Shown: piece by piece, positions 1-8,110 of the stretch
Layout: each line of letters begins with the position of its first letter
Numbering within the stretch: position 1 is the first letter of the stretch
NCBI GenBank assembly: GCA_020248785.1
Contig: JADCGX010000225.1
Location: forward strand, 1-51,220
Source of the DNA: Burkholderiales bacterium
GTDB taxonomy: Bacteria > Pseudomonadota > Gammaproteobacteria > Burkholderiales > Burkholderiaceae_F
DNA length: 51,220 nt
Direction of reading: 5' to 3'
Position numbers and translations under genes: made by a program
The notes under the pieces: model-generated
Seen by the model: the letters and a program-made list of their open reading frames with translations, nothing else
Told to the model about the DNA's origin: nothing
Database searches by the model: none

Positions 1-87
1 CGTGCCGTCCAGCCTCATCTTCACCGCACGCCGACGACGCTCGTTGAGCGCATCCACCGGCAACGTTCGGGAGTCGATCTTGTCCAT
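1..87 (-). CDS. IS630-type transposase, 5' end only (partial at window edge)
   Basis: The minus strand opens with ATG at 87-85 and reads MDKIDSRTLPVDALNERRRR before running off the window after 29 codons. This opening (MDKID..., then a basic helix leading into a helix-turn-helix) is typical of the N-terminus of IS630-family transposases, which cut and paste at TA dinucleotides. Only the start of the DNA-binding domain is visible, so family membership rests on a short stretch and the catalytic DDE part cannot be checked. The sequence just upstream (about 95-170) is clearly more AT-rich than the rest of the window, as often seen around insertion sequence ends. Confidence 0.55.
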   Translation of the reverse strand, partial: MDKIDSRTLPVDALNERRRRAVKMRLDGT

Positions 88-414
88 GCAAAATCTGACT
101 CTACGGCACTCAATACGTTCAAATATTTACTGCCGGATTAATAGGTTAGAAACAGTACATTCACGAAAGCGACCGTCCGCCGCTACGCTCCTCCAGCTCG
201 CTCGGTCAGGTGCGTGAGCGCATTCGTGATCGCCATTGCACCTCACGAATCGAGCAGGCCCGCGTCGACTGGGTACGCAGCTTGGGTGCGCAGCTTCGTC
301 CGCATCAGCGGCCCGCGCCATCCGCGTGACATGGGCGCGGTCGAGGACCAGGCGTTTCTTGGGCATCTGGCGGACACGCGTCGGAGATCGGTCTCCGCTC
401 ACGAGCAGCGAAAC

Positions 415-429
415 TGGGGGCAGACCCCA
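415..429. repeat. Short palindromic repeat, GGGGNCWGACCCC type
   Basis: The sequence TGGGGGCAGACCCCA forms a short inverted repeat. The same core occurs in the hairpin at 11152-11182. Two copies in intergenic DNA of one window suggest a dispersed palindromic (REP-like) repeat rather than a gene-specific terminator. Confidence 0.4.
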
Positions 430-467
430 ATTTCCCTTCGCTGACCCGCAATTTCCTCGCTCCGGCT

Positions 468-515
468 TCACCACCCTCCGGTGTCACCACCCTCCGGCGT
501 CACCACCCTCCGGCC
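468..515. repeat. Three-copy 16-bp tandem repeat near the tex 3' end
   Basis: Three head-to-tail units of TCACCACCCTCCGGYG, nearly identical, end 13 bp before the tex stop codon. The array is non-coding in the current annotation and could vary in copy number by slippage. Confidence 0.75.
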
Positions 516-528
516 GCCGCACCGCGCG

Positions 529-2853
529 CTACCTGCGCAGGCGTGCAAACGCGTTGGCTATCGCGGTTGACGGCGCTGGGCGCTGTGCGCGCTCGGCGCG
601 TGAGTCGCGCGCCGAGCGTCGGTCCTGCGTCTGACGGCTGCGGCCACTCTGGCCCGGCGCATCGTCGAGCCGCATGGACAGGGCCACGCGATTGCGCTTC
701 ACGTCGACCTCCAGCACCTTGACCTTCACGTGGTCGCCGGCCTTGACCACGTCGCGCGGGTCCTTGACGAACTTGGCCGACAGCGCTGAGACGTGCACCA
801 GGCCGTCCTGGTGCACGCCGATGTCGACGAAGGCACCGAAGTTGGCGACATTGGTCACCACGCCGTCCAGCACCATGCCGGGCTGCAGATCACTGACCTT
901 TTCCACGCCCTCCTTGAAGGCCACGGTCTTGAACTCGCCACGCGGATCGCGGCCGGGCTTCTCGAGTTCGCCGAAGATGTCCTGCACGGTGGGCAGGCCA
1001 AAGCGCTCGTCGGTGAACTGTGCCGGTGCCAGCGACTTCAGCACGTCGCGATTGCCCATCACGCGCGTGATCGGTTGGCCCACCTTGGCGAGGATGCGCT
1101 CGACCACCGGATAGGCCTCCGGGTGCACGGCGGATGCATCGAGCGGATTGTCGCCCTTGGCGATGCGCAGAAAACCCGCGGCCTGTTCGAAGGTCTTCTC
1201 GCCAAAGCGCGGCACGCTGCGCAGCGCCGCGCGCGAGGAAAACGCCCCGTTCTTCTCGCGCCACTCGACCACGTTCTTCGCCAGCGCCGGTGTGAGCCCG
1301 GCCACGCGCGCCAGCAGTGCCGGCGAGGCGGTGTTCACGTCCACACCCACCGCGTTGACGCAGTCCTCGACCACGGCGTCGAGCGCGCGCGCCAACTGCG
1401 ATTGATTGACGTCGTGCTGATACTGGCCGACGCCGATCGACTTCGGGTCGATTTTCACCAGCTCCGCCAGCGGGTCCTGTAGGCGCCGCGCGATCGACAC
1501 CGCGCCGCGCAGGCTCACATCGAGGTCCGGAAACTCCTGCGCAGCCAGCGCGCTGGCTGAATACACGGACGCGCCCGCCTCGCTCACCACCACCTTGCCG
1601 ACCTTCAGCTCCGGATGCCTTTTGATGAGCTCGCCGGCCAGCTTGTCGGTCTCGCGCGAGGCAGTGCCGTTGCCAATGGCGATCAGCTCGACTTGGTGTT
1701 GCGCACAGAGCGCGGCCAGCGTCGCGATCGAGCGGTCCCAGTCGTTGCGTGGCTCGTGGGGGAATACCGTGCCCGTGGCCAGCAGCTTGCCGGTGGCATC
1801 CACCACCGCCAACTTCACCCCGGTGCGCAGGCCCGGGTCCAGCCCCATCACGGCACGGCCGCCCGCGGGTGGCGCGAGCAGCAGATCCTTCAGGTTGCGG
1901 CCGAACACCCGGATCGCCTCGGTCTCGGCGGCCTCGCGCACGCGGCCGAAGAATTCGAGCTCGAGTGCCAGCGACAGCTTGACCTTCCAGGTCCAACGGC
2001 ACACATCGGCCAGCCACGCATCGGCCGGACGGCCCAAGGCCTTGATGCCTGCGTGCGCGGCGACCTTCGCTTCGCAGGGATGCGGCTCGAGCGACTCCAG
2101 CTCCTCGGGCAGCGCGAGCTTCAGCCGCAGCACGCCCGCCGCACGACCGCGAAACAGCGCCAGCGCGCGATGCGACGGGGTCGTGCCGATGCGCTCGCGG
2201 TGCGCAAAGTAGTCGCGAAACTTCTCGCCCTCGGCCTCCTTGCCCTCGACCACCGCGGCGACCACATCGCCCTTGTCCCACAAATACTCGCGCAGCCTGG
2301 CCACCAGCGTCGCGTCCTCGGCGAAGCGCTCGGCCAGAACGTCGCGCGCGCCGTCTAGCGCGGCCTTGGTGTCGGCAATTGCCTTCTCGGCATCGACGTA
2401 CTTCTGCGCCTCGGCGTGCGGATCGAGCGTCGGGTCGGCGAGCAGGGCATCGGCAAGCGGCTCCAAGCCGGCCTCCCTGGCGATCTGCGCGCGGGTGCGC
2501 CGCTTGGGTTTGTAGGGTGCGTACAGGTCCTCCAGCCGCTGCTTGGTGTCGGCCGCATCGAGATCAGCGGCAAGCGCTGGCGTGAGCTTGCCCTGCTCGG
2601 CAATGCTCGCGACGATCGCGTTGCGCCGCTCCTCCATCTCGCGCAAGTACACCAGCCGCTCCTCGAGCAGGCGCAGCTGCGTGTCATCCAGCCCGCCCGT
2701 CGCTTCCTTGCGGTAGCGCGCGATGAAGGGCACGGTGGCGCCTTCGTCCAGCAGTGCCACGGCGGCCCGCACCTGCGGCGCCCGCGCCGCGATGTCGCGC
2801 GACAGTTGTTCGAAGATGCGGGCGTGCTGGCGGGGATCGAGTGCGGCGGACAT
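529..2853 (-). CDS. tex: Tex, RNA-binding transcription accessory protein
   Basis: The 774-residue product has the usual Tex length. It runs from an N-terminal helical Tex domain with the family hallmark [17 protein letters not shown] (about residues 40-57), through a YqgF/RNase H-like domain ([17 protein letters not shown], about 335-350) and a helix-hairpin-helix region (about 500-550). It ends with a C-terminal S1 RNA-binding domain ([20 protein letters not shown], about 655-725) and a basic, arginine-rich tail. Tex proteins bind single-stranded nucleic acid and associate with the transcription machinery in the cytoplasm. The first ATG gives the expected N-terminus. It is transcribed alone; the next minus-strand gene upstream starts 360 bp away. 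Confidence 0.96.
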   Translation of the reverse strand: MSAALDPRQHARIFEQLSRDIAARAPQVRAAVALLDEGATVPFIARYRKEATGGLDDTQLRLLEERLVYLREMEERRNAIVASIAEQGKLTPALAADLDAADTKQRLEDLYAPYKPKRRTRAQIAREAGLEPLADALLADPTLDPHAEAQKYVDAEKAIADTKAALDGARDVLAERFAEDATLVARLREYLWDKGDVVAAVVEGKEAEGEKFRDYFAHRERIGTTPSHRALALFRGRAAGVLRLKLALPEELESLEPHPCEAKVAAHAGIKALGRPADAWLADVCRWTWKVKLSLALELEFFGRVREAAETEAIRVFGRNLKDLLLAPPAGGRAVMGLDPGLRTGVKLAVVDATGKLLATGTVFPHEPRNDWDRSIATLAALCAQHQVELIAIGNGTASRETDKLAGELIKRHPELKVGKVVVSEAGASVYSASALAAQEFPDLDVSLRGAVSIARRLQDPLAELVKIDPKSIGVGQYQHDVNQSQLARALDAVVEDCVNAVGVDVNTASPALLARVAGLTPALAKNVVEWREKNGAFSSRAALRSVPRFGEKTFEQAAGFLRIAKGDNPLDASAVHPEAYPVVERILAKVGQPITRVMGNRDVLKSLAPAQFTDERFGLPTVQDIFGELEKPGRDPRGEFKTVAFKEGVEKVSDLQPGMVLDGVVTNVANFGAFVDIGVHQDGLVHVSALSAKFVKDPRDVVKAGDHVKVKVLEVDVKRNRVALSMRLDDAPGQSGRSRQTQDRRSARDSRAERAQRPAPSTAIANAFARLRR

Positions 2854-3214
2854 GCTCAGATGGAGGGAATGCGGGCGCGGATGATAGCCATGCGGGCGCC
2901 GGCCGAGCGGCGCGAACGCCGCGGCTCGGCCTTACGTGCTGCTGTAACCCGCACTCCGGGTATCGGCGCTGGTGCAGGCGGCATGCGCAGTCGGAGGTGT
3001 GGCACGCGGTGCTGGCGGCGCGCCCACGCGCGGCCTGCGTCACGTGTTCTGCGACTTCGACCACACGGGCAAGCTGCGCGCGGCGGACAACGCGCGCAGG
3101 CTCAACGAGCCGCTCGGCGCCGGTGTGGGCATCAGCATCCGGCGCGGCGATGACGCCGGCAGGAAAGGCCCCGCCGCAACAAGGCCGCGCCGCTCTAGCG
3201 CGTCAGCGCGCGCC
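2854..3214. other. Non-coding stretch upstream of tex
   Basis: There is no gene I can support. A plus-strand frame across 2972-3200 reads phrases such as HVFCDFDHTGKLRAADNARR but has no start or domain I recognise and runs on as a shadow of the NnrU gene. The tex promoter should lie in the right-hand part read on the minus strand; no clear -35/-10 pair was seen. Confidence 0.5.
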
Positions 3215-3796
3215 TCAGCGCCCGAACGGCCGCACGCCGATCAGCGCGCCATGCAGCCAGAACGCAAATGCGGCCCAGGCGAGCAGACCGACCACCACCG
3301 CGATGAGGTCGCGGCTCACCGGCCCCGTCGCGTAGACGGTGCCCGCTGCGCGGTCGCGCTTGCGCGCGCTGATGTAGTCGAGTACCGCCCACACCAGGAA
3401 GGCGCCAAACAGGAGCACGTCGTGCAGCGTGCCGTTGGCGATCAGGTGCGCCAGCGCCCAGGTCTTCACGCTGAGCACCATCGGGTGACCGACGAGCGCC
3501 TTGATGCGGGTTCCGGGGACGTAGGCCGCCGCCAGCAGGATGAAGGCGGGGATCGTCAGCAGCGCGGCCAGGTGCTTGGTCCAGATGGGCGGGTTGAACA
3601 GCACCGTGGGTGCCGTGCGCGCCTCGGCGTAGCCGTAGACGATCAGCACGAAGCCCGCCAGGGAGACCAGCGAGTACAGGCCCTTGTAGCCGTTGAGCGA
3701 GAGGCTGCCGATCAGCCGCGCGCGCAGCGGATCGGCCGCGATGCGCATCGAGTGCGCACCCAGGAACAGCACGAGGCCAAGCAGCAGCAGGGGCAT
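3215..3796 (-). CDS. NnrU-family integral membrane protein
   Basis: From the ATG at 3796 the protein is 193 residues, almost all hydrophobic, with about six membrane segments. The N-terminal pattern PLLLLGLVLFLGAHSMRI and the block SLNGYKGLYSLVSLAGFVLI are typical of the NnrU family, named for a gene in a Rhodobacter nitric-oxide/nitrite region. The fold resembles isoprenylcysteine methyltransferase-like membrane proteins, and the biochemical role is unsettled. No denitrification genes are visible here, so a nitrogen-oxide role cannot be inferred from context. A longer upstream open frame exists, but its extra N-terminus is arginine/serine-rich and not family-like. Confidence 0.88.
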   Translation of the reverse strand: MPLLLLGLVLFLGAHSMRIAADPLRARLIGSLSLNGYKGLYSLVSLAGFVLIVYGYAEARTAPTVLFNPPIWTKHLAALLTIPAFILLAAAYVPGTRIKALVGHPMVLSVKTWALAHLIANGTLHDVLLFGAFLVWAVLDYISARKRDRAAGTVYATGPVSRDLIAVVVGLLAWAAFAFWLHGALIGVRPFGR

Positions 3797-3947
3797 GGAA
3801 GTTCTCCGCGGAAGTCGTGTTGTCGAGGGCGGTACAGGCGCGCGAGTGTAGTCGGGCGCTTGTCGGCGACGCGGTCGCGCCGAACGCGCCGAGCCAGCCC
3901 GCCGGACGCCGCCGCCGCCGTGGCCGCCCTCGCCGCGGCCGCGCGTC

Positions 3948-4967
3948 CTAGCGGAGCCGGTCGGTGGCCAGGTTGGAGCCCAACAGGACGCTGTGCTCCG
4001 GAAACCAGATGTCCGTGTGCGCCACCGCCGAGCCCTTGGCGAGCACGCGCAGGTCCACGCCCTGGCGCGCGATGAACTCGTCGCTGGTGGCATTGGCCTG
4101 CGCGACACCGGCGGCATTGCTGCCCGCGCCGCCGGCGCTGTGCAGCCCGATGCGCGCCGTCGGTCCGATCAGGCGCCGGTTGCCGCCCGAGAACGCGGTG
4201 ACGCAGGCACTGCTGCACTCGGTGAGCACCACGGTGTCGAGGTTGCGGTCGCGCAGCAGCCGCCCGAGCGCCAGGCCTTCGAGCACGCGGCCGCCGGGAC
4301 TGTCGAGCTCGATCAGCCGCACACCCGCAGTGCCGTCGAGGGCGGCGCGCACCGCGCGCGTGGTGCCGAACTCGAGGTCGCCGCGTACGCGCAGCAGGCC
4401 GTTGCGGCTGTCGACGGCGACTTCGGCCGGCCGCGACTCACCGGTCAGCGTGTCCCACACATCGGGCGCGACATGGCGCGCGGCCAGCCACCAGTACGCG
4501 GCCACCCAGAAGAAGGCGCCGAGGCCGACCACGCCGGCCAGCAGCGCCACCAACACGGTGCCGCCACGATCCACGTGCCGTACGGCGGCGCGCTGGACGC
4601 CCACGCCCCACCACAGCACGCCGATGACCAGTACCGCCACTTCGGCCAGCCACAACACGGCGCCGAGTTGCGGTGTCTCCACCAGCGAGAAGTGATCGCG
4701 CGCGAGCCGCAGGCCCTGCACGACGAGGTAGACCGCCGCGGCACTGAGCGCAATGGCCACCAGTAGCGGCAGGTCGCCGTGCCAGTGCGCGGCGAGGTAG
4801 TGCCGGCGGCGCGTTGCGGGGACCGGGCCGGCATGGCGGGTGGCGCCATCGGCAGGGTGCAGCGCCCGCCTACGCTGCTGACGCGGCGACGGCGGATGCG
4901 GCTCCTGTGCGCGGGCGCACGGTGGCAGGTCGGGCGGCGCGGGGCGGTTGGGTTCGGTGGGCGGCAC
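3948..4967 (-). CDS. Membrane-anchored ClpP/crotonase-fold protein, probable periplasmic protease-like
   Basis: The 339-residue protein has a proline-rich N-terminus (about 1-50) and three predicted membrane helices between about 65 and 170. A soluble domain of about 150 residues follows. In it, VRLIELDSPGGRVLEGLALG followed by LTECSSACVTAFSGGNRRLI matches the ClpP/crotonase superfamily pattern, with the serine of SSAC at the nucleophile position. A later ARIGLHSAGG fits the His-containing strand. Such proteins are usually called predicted periplasmic or membrane serine proteases of unknown substrate. The start could be further in, because the first 40 residues look unstructured. Confidence 0.75.
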   Translation of the reverse strand: MPPTEPNRPAPPDLPPCARAQEPHPPSPRQQRRRALHPADGATRHAGPVPATRRRHYLAAHWHGDLPLLVAIALSAAAVYLVVQGLRLARDHFSLVETPQLGAVLWLAEVAVLVIGVLWWGVGVQRAAVRHVDRGGTVLVALLAGVVGLGAFFWVAAYWWLAARHVAPDVWDTLTGESRPAEVAVDSRNGLLRVRGDLEFGTTRAVRAALDGTAGVRLIELDSPGGRVLEGLALGRLLRDRNLDTVVLTECSSACVTAFSGGNRRLIGPTARIGLHSAGGAGSNAAGVAQANATSDEFIARQGVDLRVLAKGSAVAHTDIWFPEHSVLLGSNLATDRLR

Positions 4968-5125
4968 GGCTGGAGGCTACCGTGCCCGAGCGCGCTGCGC
5001 CGCGAGGGCGTTCCCGCCCCGGCGGCTTCGACACCGGCGCGCTGGCTTGAGCTACGGCACACCCGGGCCGGCGCGCCAGGCGCATGCTGGCCCGCATCAG
5101 CATCCATCAGGTGTGGAGGCAAACG

Positions 5126-5545
5126 ATGCGTGTCGTGCTCACGCTTGCAGGCGCGGTCGCGCTGATCGCGCTGGCCGCATTGACCGCGCCCGCGGCGGCC
5201 CAAACGGCGACGTACGAGGTGGTCAAGGACGGCATTCCCAAGCCGCTGACGGCCACGCCGGGCGCGGCCGCGCGCGGCAAGGCCTTGCTGCGGAAGAAGG
5301 AGCAGGCCAACTGCCTGAACTGCCACAGCAGCAAGGAGCTCAAGGGCGGCAGCAGCGCGCCGAGCTTCGACGGCGTGGGCGCCGCGCTCACCGCGCCGCA
5401 ACTGCGGCTCTCGGTGGTCGACTACGCCAAGGTCGCGGCCGGCAAGGCGATGCCGAGCTTCCACAAGTCACGCGGCGATGATCCGCCGCGGCTGAGCGCG
5501 CAGGAGGTCGAGGACATCGTTGCCTACCTGCAGACATTGCGCTGA
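5126..5545 (+). CDS. SoxX-like monohaem cytochrome c (exported)
   Basis: ATG at 5126 follows a GGAGGC ribosome site by 5 bp and gives a 139-residue protein. A cleavable signal peptide ends near APAAAQ (about residue 26). A single haem motif CLNCH lies at 63-67, and a likely distal ligand Met in GKAMPSFH is near 109. The order of blocks, namely ARGKALL...NCLNCH, then GVGAALTAPQLRLSVVDY, then AMPSFH, then LSAQEVEDIVAYLQTLR, resembles SoxX, the small cytochrome subunit of the SoxAX thiosulfate-oxidising complex. There is no soxA, soxYZ or soxB beside it. It could therefore be an orphan SoxX homologue or another class I cytochrome electron carrier. Confidence 0.75.
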   Translation: MRVVLTLAGAVALIALAALTAPAAAQTATYEVVKDGIPKPLTATPGAAARGKALLRKKEQANCLNCHSSKELKGGSSAPSFDGVGAALTAPQLRLSVVDYAKVAAGKAMPSFHKSRGDDPPRLSAQEVEDIVAYLQTLR

Positions 5546-5571
5546 TCAGTCGACCCAGGACGGGCCGTGTT

Positions 5572-5760
5572 CTAGTGTCCCGACCCATAGGTTTCGAAGC
5601 ATTGCCGCGGGCGTGCCGAACGGTGGCCCACAACAATGGCGAAATCGCTGCCAGACGCGAAGCCGCGCGCAGCCGGGTTGGGAACCCGGCGAGCACGGCG
5701 ACAAAGTGTGGCGGCGATTCTCGCCATTGTTGTTTCGAAACTTATGGGTTGGGACACTAG
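5572..5760. mobile_element. MITE-like element, family A (189 bp, 27-bp terminal inverted repeats)
   Basis: The ends 5572-5598 and 5734-5760 are inverted copies matching at 25 of 27 positions, both beginning CTAGTGTCCC and ending in TTCGAA. A second inverted pair lies inside (5631-5648 against 5714-5732), so the transcript would fold back on itself. There is no transposase frame inside. The outermost CTAG may be a 4-bp target duplication flanking TGTCCC...GGGACA ends, a pattern known for IS481-type elements; that assignment is inference. The right CTAG supplies the stop codon of the neighbouring minus-strand gene. Confidence 0.8.
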
Positions 5761-7400
5761 CGCAGTGCCGTGGCCGGCGGCGGCTCGGCCAAGGCCCTGA
5801 GCAGCAGGGCTGTGAGGTCGTGCATGCCGCCGAGCACGGGCCGTCGCGGCTCGAGCCCTGGCGTGAAGCCGAGCGCGACGAAGCGCTCGATCAGCGCCGG
5901 ATCGCGCGTGACGATGTGCACCGGCACGTCCCAGTTGCTGCCCGCCCCGCTCACGCTCGCGGCCGGCTGATGGTCGCCCACCAGCAGGATCACGCTCTCG
6001 CGCGGCTCCGGCCGCTGCAGCCAGCCGCCCAGCCACTGGTAGGTCCACTCGAACATGCCGATGTAATTGGGCAGCATGTCGACCCAGTCGACGAACGAGG
6101 CGAGCAGCCGCTGCGACTCCTCGGCACCGTAGGGATCGCTGCTGAGCAAGCGCTCCCAGTCGGGCTGGTACGGCGGCACCGGGCCGAAGGGCAGGTGCGT
6201 GGTGATGGTCGGAAAGAACAGGAAGCGCGGCGGCGCCGTGGCGCTGCGCGGATGCAGCGCCTCGAACTTGACGAGTGAGTACTGGTCGGGGATCTTCCAG
6301 TAGCCGAGCGCGGGGCCGCGCCAATCGAGGTCGCGGCCATCGAGAAAGCGGTCGAAGCCATAGAAGCGGCTCTCCGGCCAGTCCCAGCTGAGCGCCGGGT
6401 ACAGGCCCACGGTCTCGTAACCGGCCGCGCGAAACACGTGCGACAGCGTCGGCCGGTCCGTCGTTAGCAACAGGTCGTGGCGCAGCGGGTCGGTCAGATC
6501 GATGCCCGACAGCAGTGACAGGTGCGACAGCTCCGAGGCACCCGCGAAGGTCGCCGCCTTCACGTAGGCCGAAGCGACGCGATGCCCGCTGCGCTGCAGG
6601 TCCTGCGCAAGGCGCGCGCGGGCCCTGGTTAGCGCCGGTGCGGCGCGCGGGTGCTCGAACGCCATCGCACCGTACGACTCGAGAAAGATCAGCTTGAAGT
6701 CGCGGCCGCGCAGCGCCGCGAGCGACTGCTGCGGCTGCGCCAGCGCCTGCTTTATCGTGTTCGACGGCGGCAGCACGCGCTGTACGCGGCCGGGCAGCAG
6801 GGCATTGGCGAGCAGGCCCGCCTGGCGCACGTAGGTGGGCGAGACCGGATGCGTGACGGCGTGCCAAGTCACGCTCGGCGCCCACTGTGCCAGGTGCACG
6901 ATCACGGTCAGGGTGGCCAGCGCGGTGACGGCCCAGGTCCAGCGCGCACGCAGCGCCGCCGGTGCCGCCTCGCGCGCGGCCACGCCGATCGCCCAGCGGA
7001 TCGCCAGCAGCAGCACGGCGAGCACCGCCAGCAGCACGCCGACAAAGACCACGCTGACCCACCACGGGTAATCACGTGCCGAGACCCACAGGAAGGTCGG
7101 GATCTGCTGCCCGTCCCAGTACAGGTTGACCGGGCGGCCAAAGAGGGCCGGCACCGTGACGTCGAAGTAGCGGCCGAGCACGAACAGCAGCACCACGCCG
7201 GTCATCGCCCACAGCGCGCGTGCCGAGAGCGCACCACGCCACGCCACCCACGCCAGCAGCAGCACCCAGCCGAACACGGCCTCGGGCGCCAGCCGCGCAT
7301 CGGGCAGCACGCCCGGTGTCGGCCACCAGTTCTTCATCGACAGCAGCGTGTTCAGGAGCGCGAGCGCAAGCAGCGACCGCAGAACGAGGCGCGCGTTCAT
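5757..7400 (-). CDS. LTA synthase/sulfatase-family membrane enzyme (alkaline phosphatase superfamily)
   Basis: From the ATG at 7400 the product is 547 residues. It has about five N-terminal membrane helices (to about residue 190) followed by a periplasmic sulfatase-type domain. Motifs include DFKLIFLESYGAMAFEH (metal-binding start), a GASELSHLSLLSGID stretch where LtaS-type enzymes carry their catalytic Thr (here Ser-rich), HLPFGP and the late LVGDHQPAAS metal motif. The family transfers or hydrolyses phosphoglycerol-type groups on lipids or glycans. It starts 8 bp after the methyltransferase stop and is the last gene of the operon. Its TAG stop (5759-5757) lies inside the end of the family A element. 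The upstream in-frame extension to 7592 overlaps the methyltransferase and is not used. Confidence 0.85.
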   Translation of the reverse strand: MNARLVLRSLLALALLNTLLSMKNWWPTPGVLPDARLAPEAVFGWVLLLAWVAWRGALSARALWAMTGVVLLFVLGRYFDVTVPALFGRPVNLYWDGQQIPTFLWVSARDYPWWVSVVFVGVLLAVLAVLLLAIRWAIGVAAREAAPAALRARWTWAVTALATLTVIVHLAQWAPSVTWHAVTHPVSPTYVRQAGLLANALLPGRVQRVLPPSNTIKQALAQPQQSLAALRGRDFKLIFLESYGAMAFEHPRAAPALTRARARLAQDLQRSGHRVASAYVKAATFAGASELSHLSLLSGIDLTDPLRHDLLLTTDRPTLSHVFRAAGYETVGLYPALSWDWPESRFYGFDRFLDGRDLDWRGPALGYWKIPDQYSLVKFEALHPRSATAPPRFLFFPTITTHLPFGPVPPYQPDWERLLSSDPYGAEESQRLLASFVDWVDMLPNYIGMFEWTYQWLGGWLQRPEPRESVILLVGDHQPAASVSGAGSNWDVPVHIVTRDPALIERFVALGFTPGLEPRRPVLGGMHDLTALLLRALAEPPPATALR

Positions 7401-7408
7401 CAGCCAGC

Positions 7409-8110
7409 CTACGCGCCGCTGCTTGCCAGGCGGCCACTGGCCAGGTAGCCCATGCCGTACTGGGTCGGTGTCCAGGTCCAGTGGGTCAGCCGCGGGGCGA
7501 TTCGATCCCACGGTGTCGTCAGATCGCCGGGCGCGCCGTTGTAGCCGAAGTTCTTGAAGTAGACCCAAAAGTTCAGCGGTGCGAGCCACCAAGGGAAGTA
7601 CTTGATGCCGGCGATGGCCACGCGCGCGCCCGGCCGGGCACAGGCCAACACGTGCGCAAGCGCCGTCGGCGAGCGCAGGATGTCGTGCGTGTAGTGAAAG
7701 AGGATGGCATCAACCGGCCCGCCGTCGATGGCCGCCGCGAGATCCTGCGCCGCGCGGTGCAGGAGCGTGACGTTGCGCCAGCCGGCCGCCGCCGCGCGTG
7801 CCCGCGCCTGCGCCAGCATCGCCTCGCTGTGATCGAAGCCGATCACGGCACCGCCTTCGCCCACCCGCTGCCGCAGCAGCGGGATGCTCAGGCCGGTGCC
7901 GCAGCCGACATCGAGCACGCGCTCGCCAGGCCGCGGCGCCAGCAGCGCCACCGCGCGCTCGCGGATCGGCCAGGTGGGCCCGCAGCTCGCGTCATAGTCG
8001 GCCGCGCGCTCGCGATACTTTGCAACCGAGCGCTCCCGCACGCGCTGCTCGCGCTCGCGCTGGGTCGCCGCGCCGCTGGTCGGCGGCGAATGTTCGTGCG
8101 TGATGCTCAT
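7409..8110 (-). CDS. Class I SAM-dependent methyltransferase
   Basis: The 233-residue protein has a charged N-terminus followed by a standard SAM-binding Rossmann domain. Motif I is VLDVGCGTGLSIPLL (about 65-80), an acidic motif II lies in VIGFDHSEAMLAQA, and an aromatic-rich C-terminal half holds WWLAPLNFWVYFKNFGYN. The last block suggests a bulky hydrophobic or lipid-like substrate, but the substrate cannot be read from sequence. Its ATG shares one base with the TGA of the upstream ATP-grasp gene (TGATG at 8112-8108), so translation is probably coupled. It is the middle gene of the ligase, methyltransferase, sulfatase-like operon. Confidence 0.88.
   Translation of the reverse strand: MSITHEHSPPTSGAATQREREQRVRERSVAKYRERAADYDASCGPTWPIRERAVALLAPRPGERVLDVGCGTGLSIPLLRQRVGEGGAVIGFDHSEAMLAQARARAAAAGWRNVTLLHRAAQDLAAAIDGGPVDAILFHYTHDILRSPTALAHVLACARPGARVAIAGIKYFPWWLAPLNFWVYFKNFGYNGAPGDLTTPWDRIAPRLTHWTWTPTQYGMGYLASGRLASSGA

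Larger units (their letters stand above)
88..528. other. Non-coding stretch between transposase and tex
   Basis: I find no convincing gene here. It holds an AT-rich patch (about 95-170), a perfect 6-bp stem hairpin at 382-397 (CGGAGA/TCTCCG), a GGGG-CAGA-CCCC palindrome near 415 and a three-unit tandem repeat at 468-515. The short open frames in it have no recognisable features. Confidence 0.6.

Noticed and set aside
468..515. Three-unit tandem repeat considered as a CRISPR remnant
   Set aside because: Units are contiguous with no spacers and no cas gene is in the window.
2972..3200. Plus-strand frame with HVFCDFDHTGKL, suggestive of a HAD-type fragment
   Set aside because: There is no start, no catalytic second motif, and the frame continues as antisense of the NnrU gene.
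4445..5464. Long minus-strand frame across the cytochrome and the ClpP-fold gene
   Set aside because: Arginine/alanine-rich shadow of two well-supported genes.
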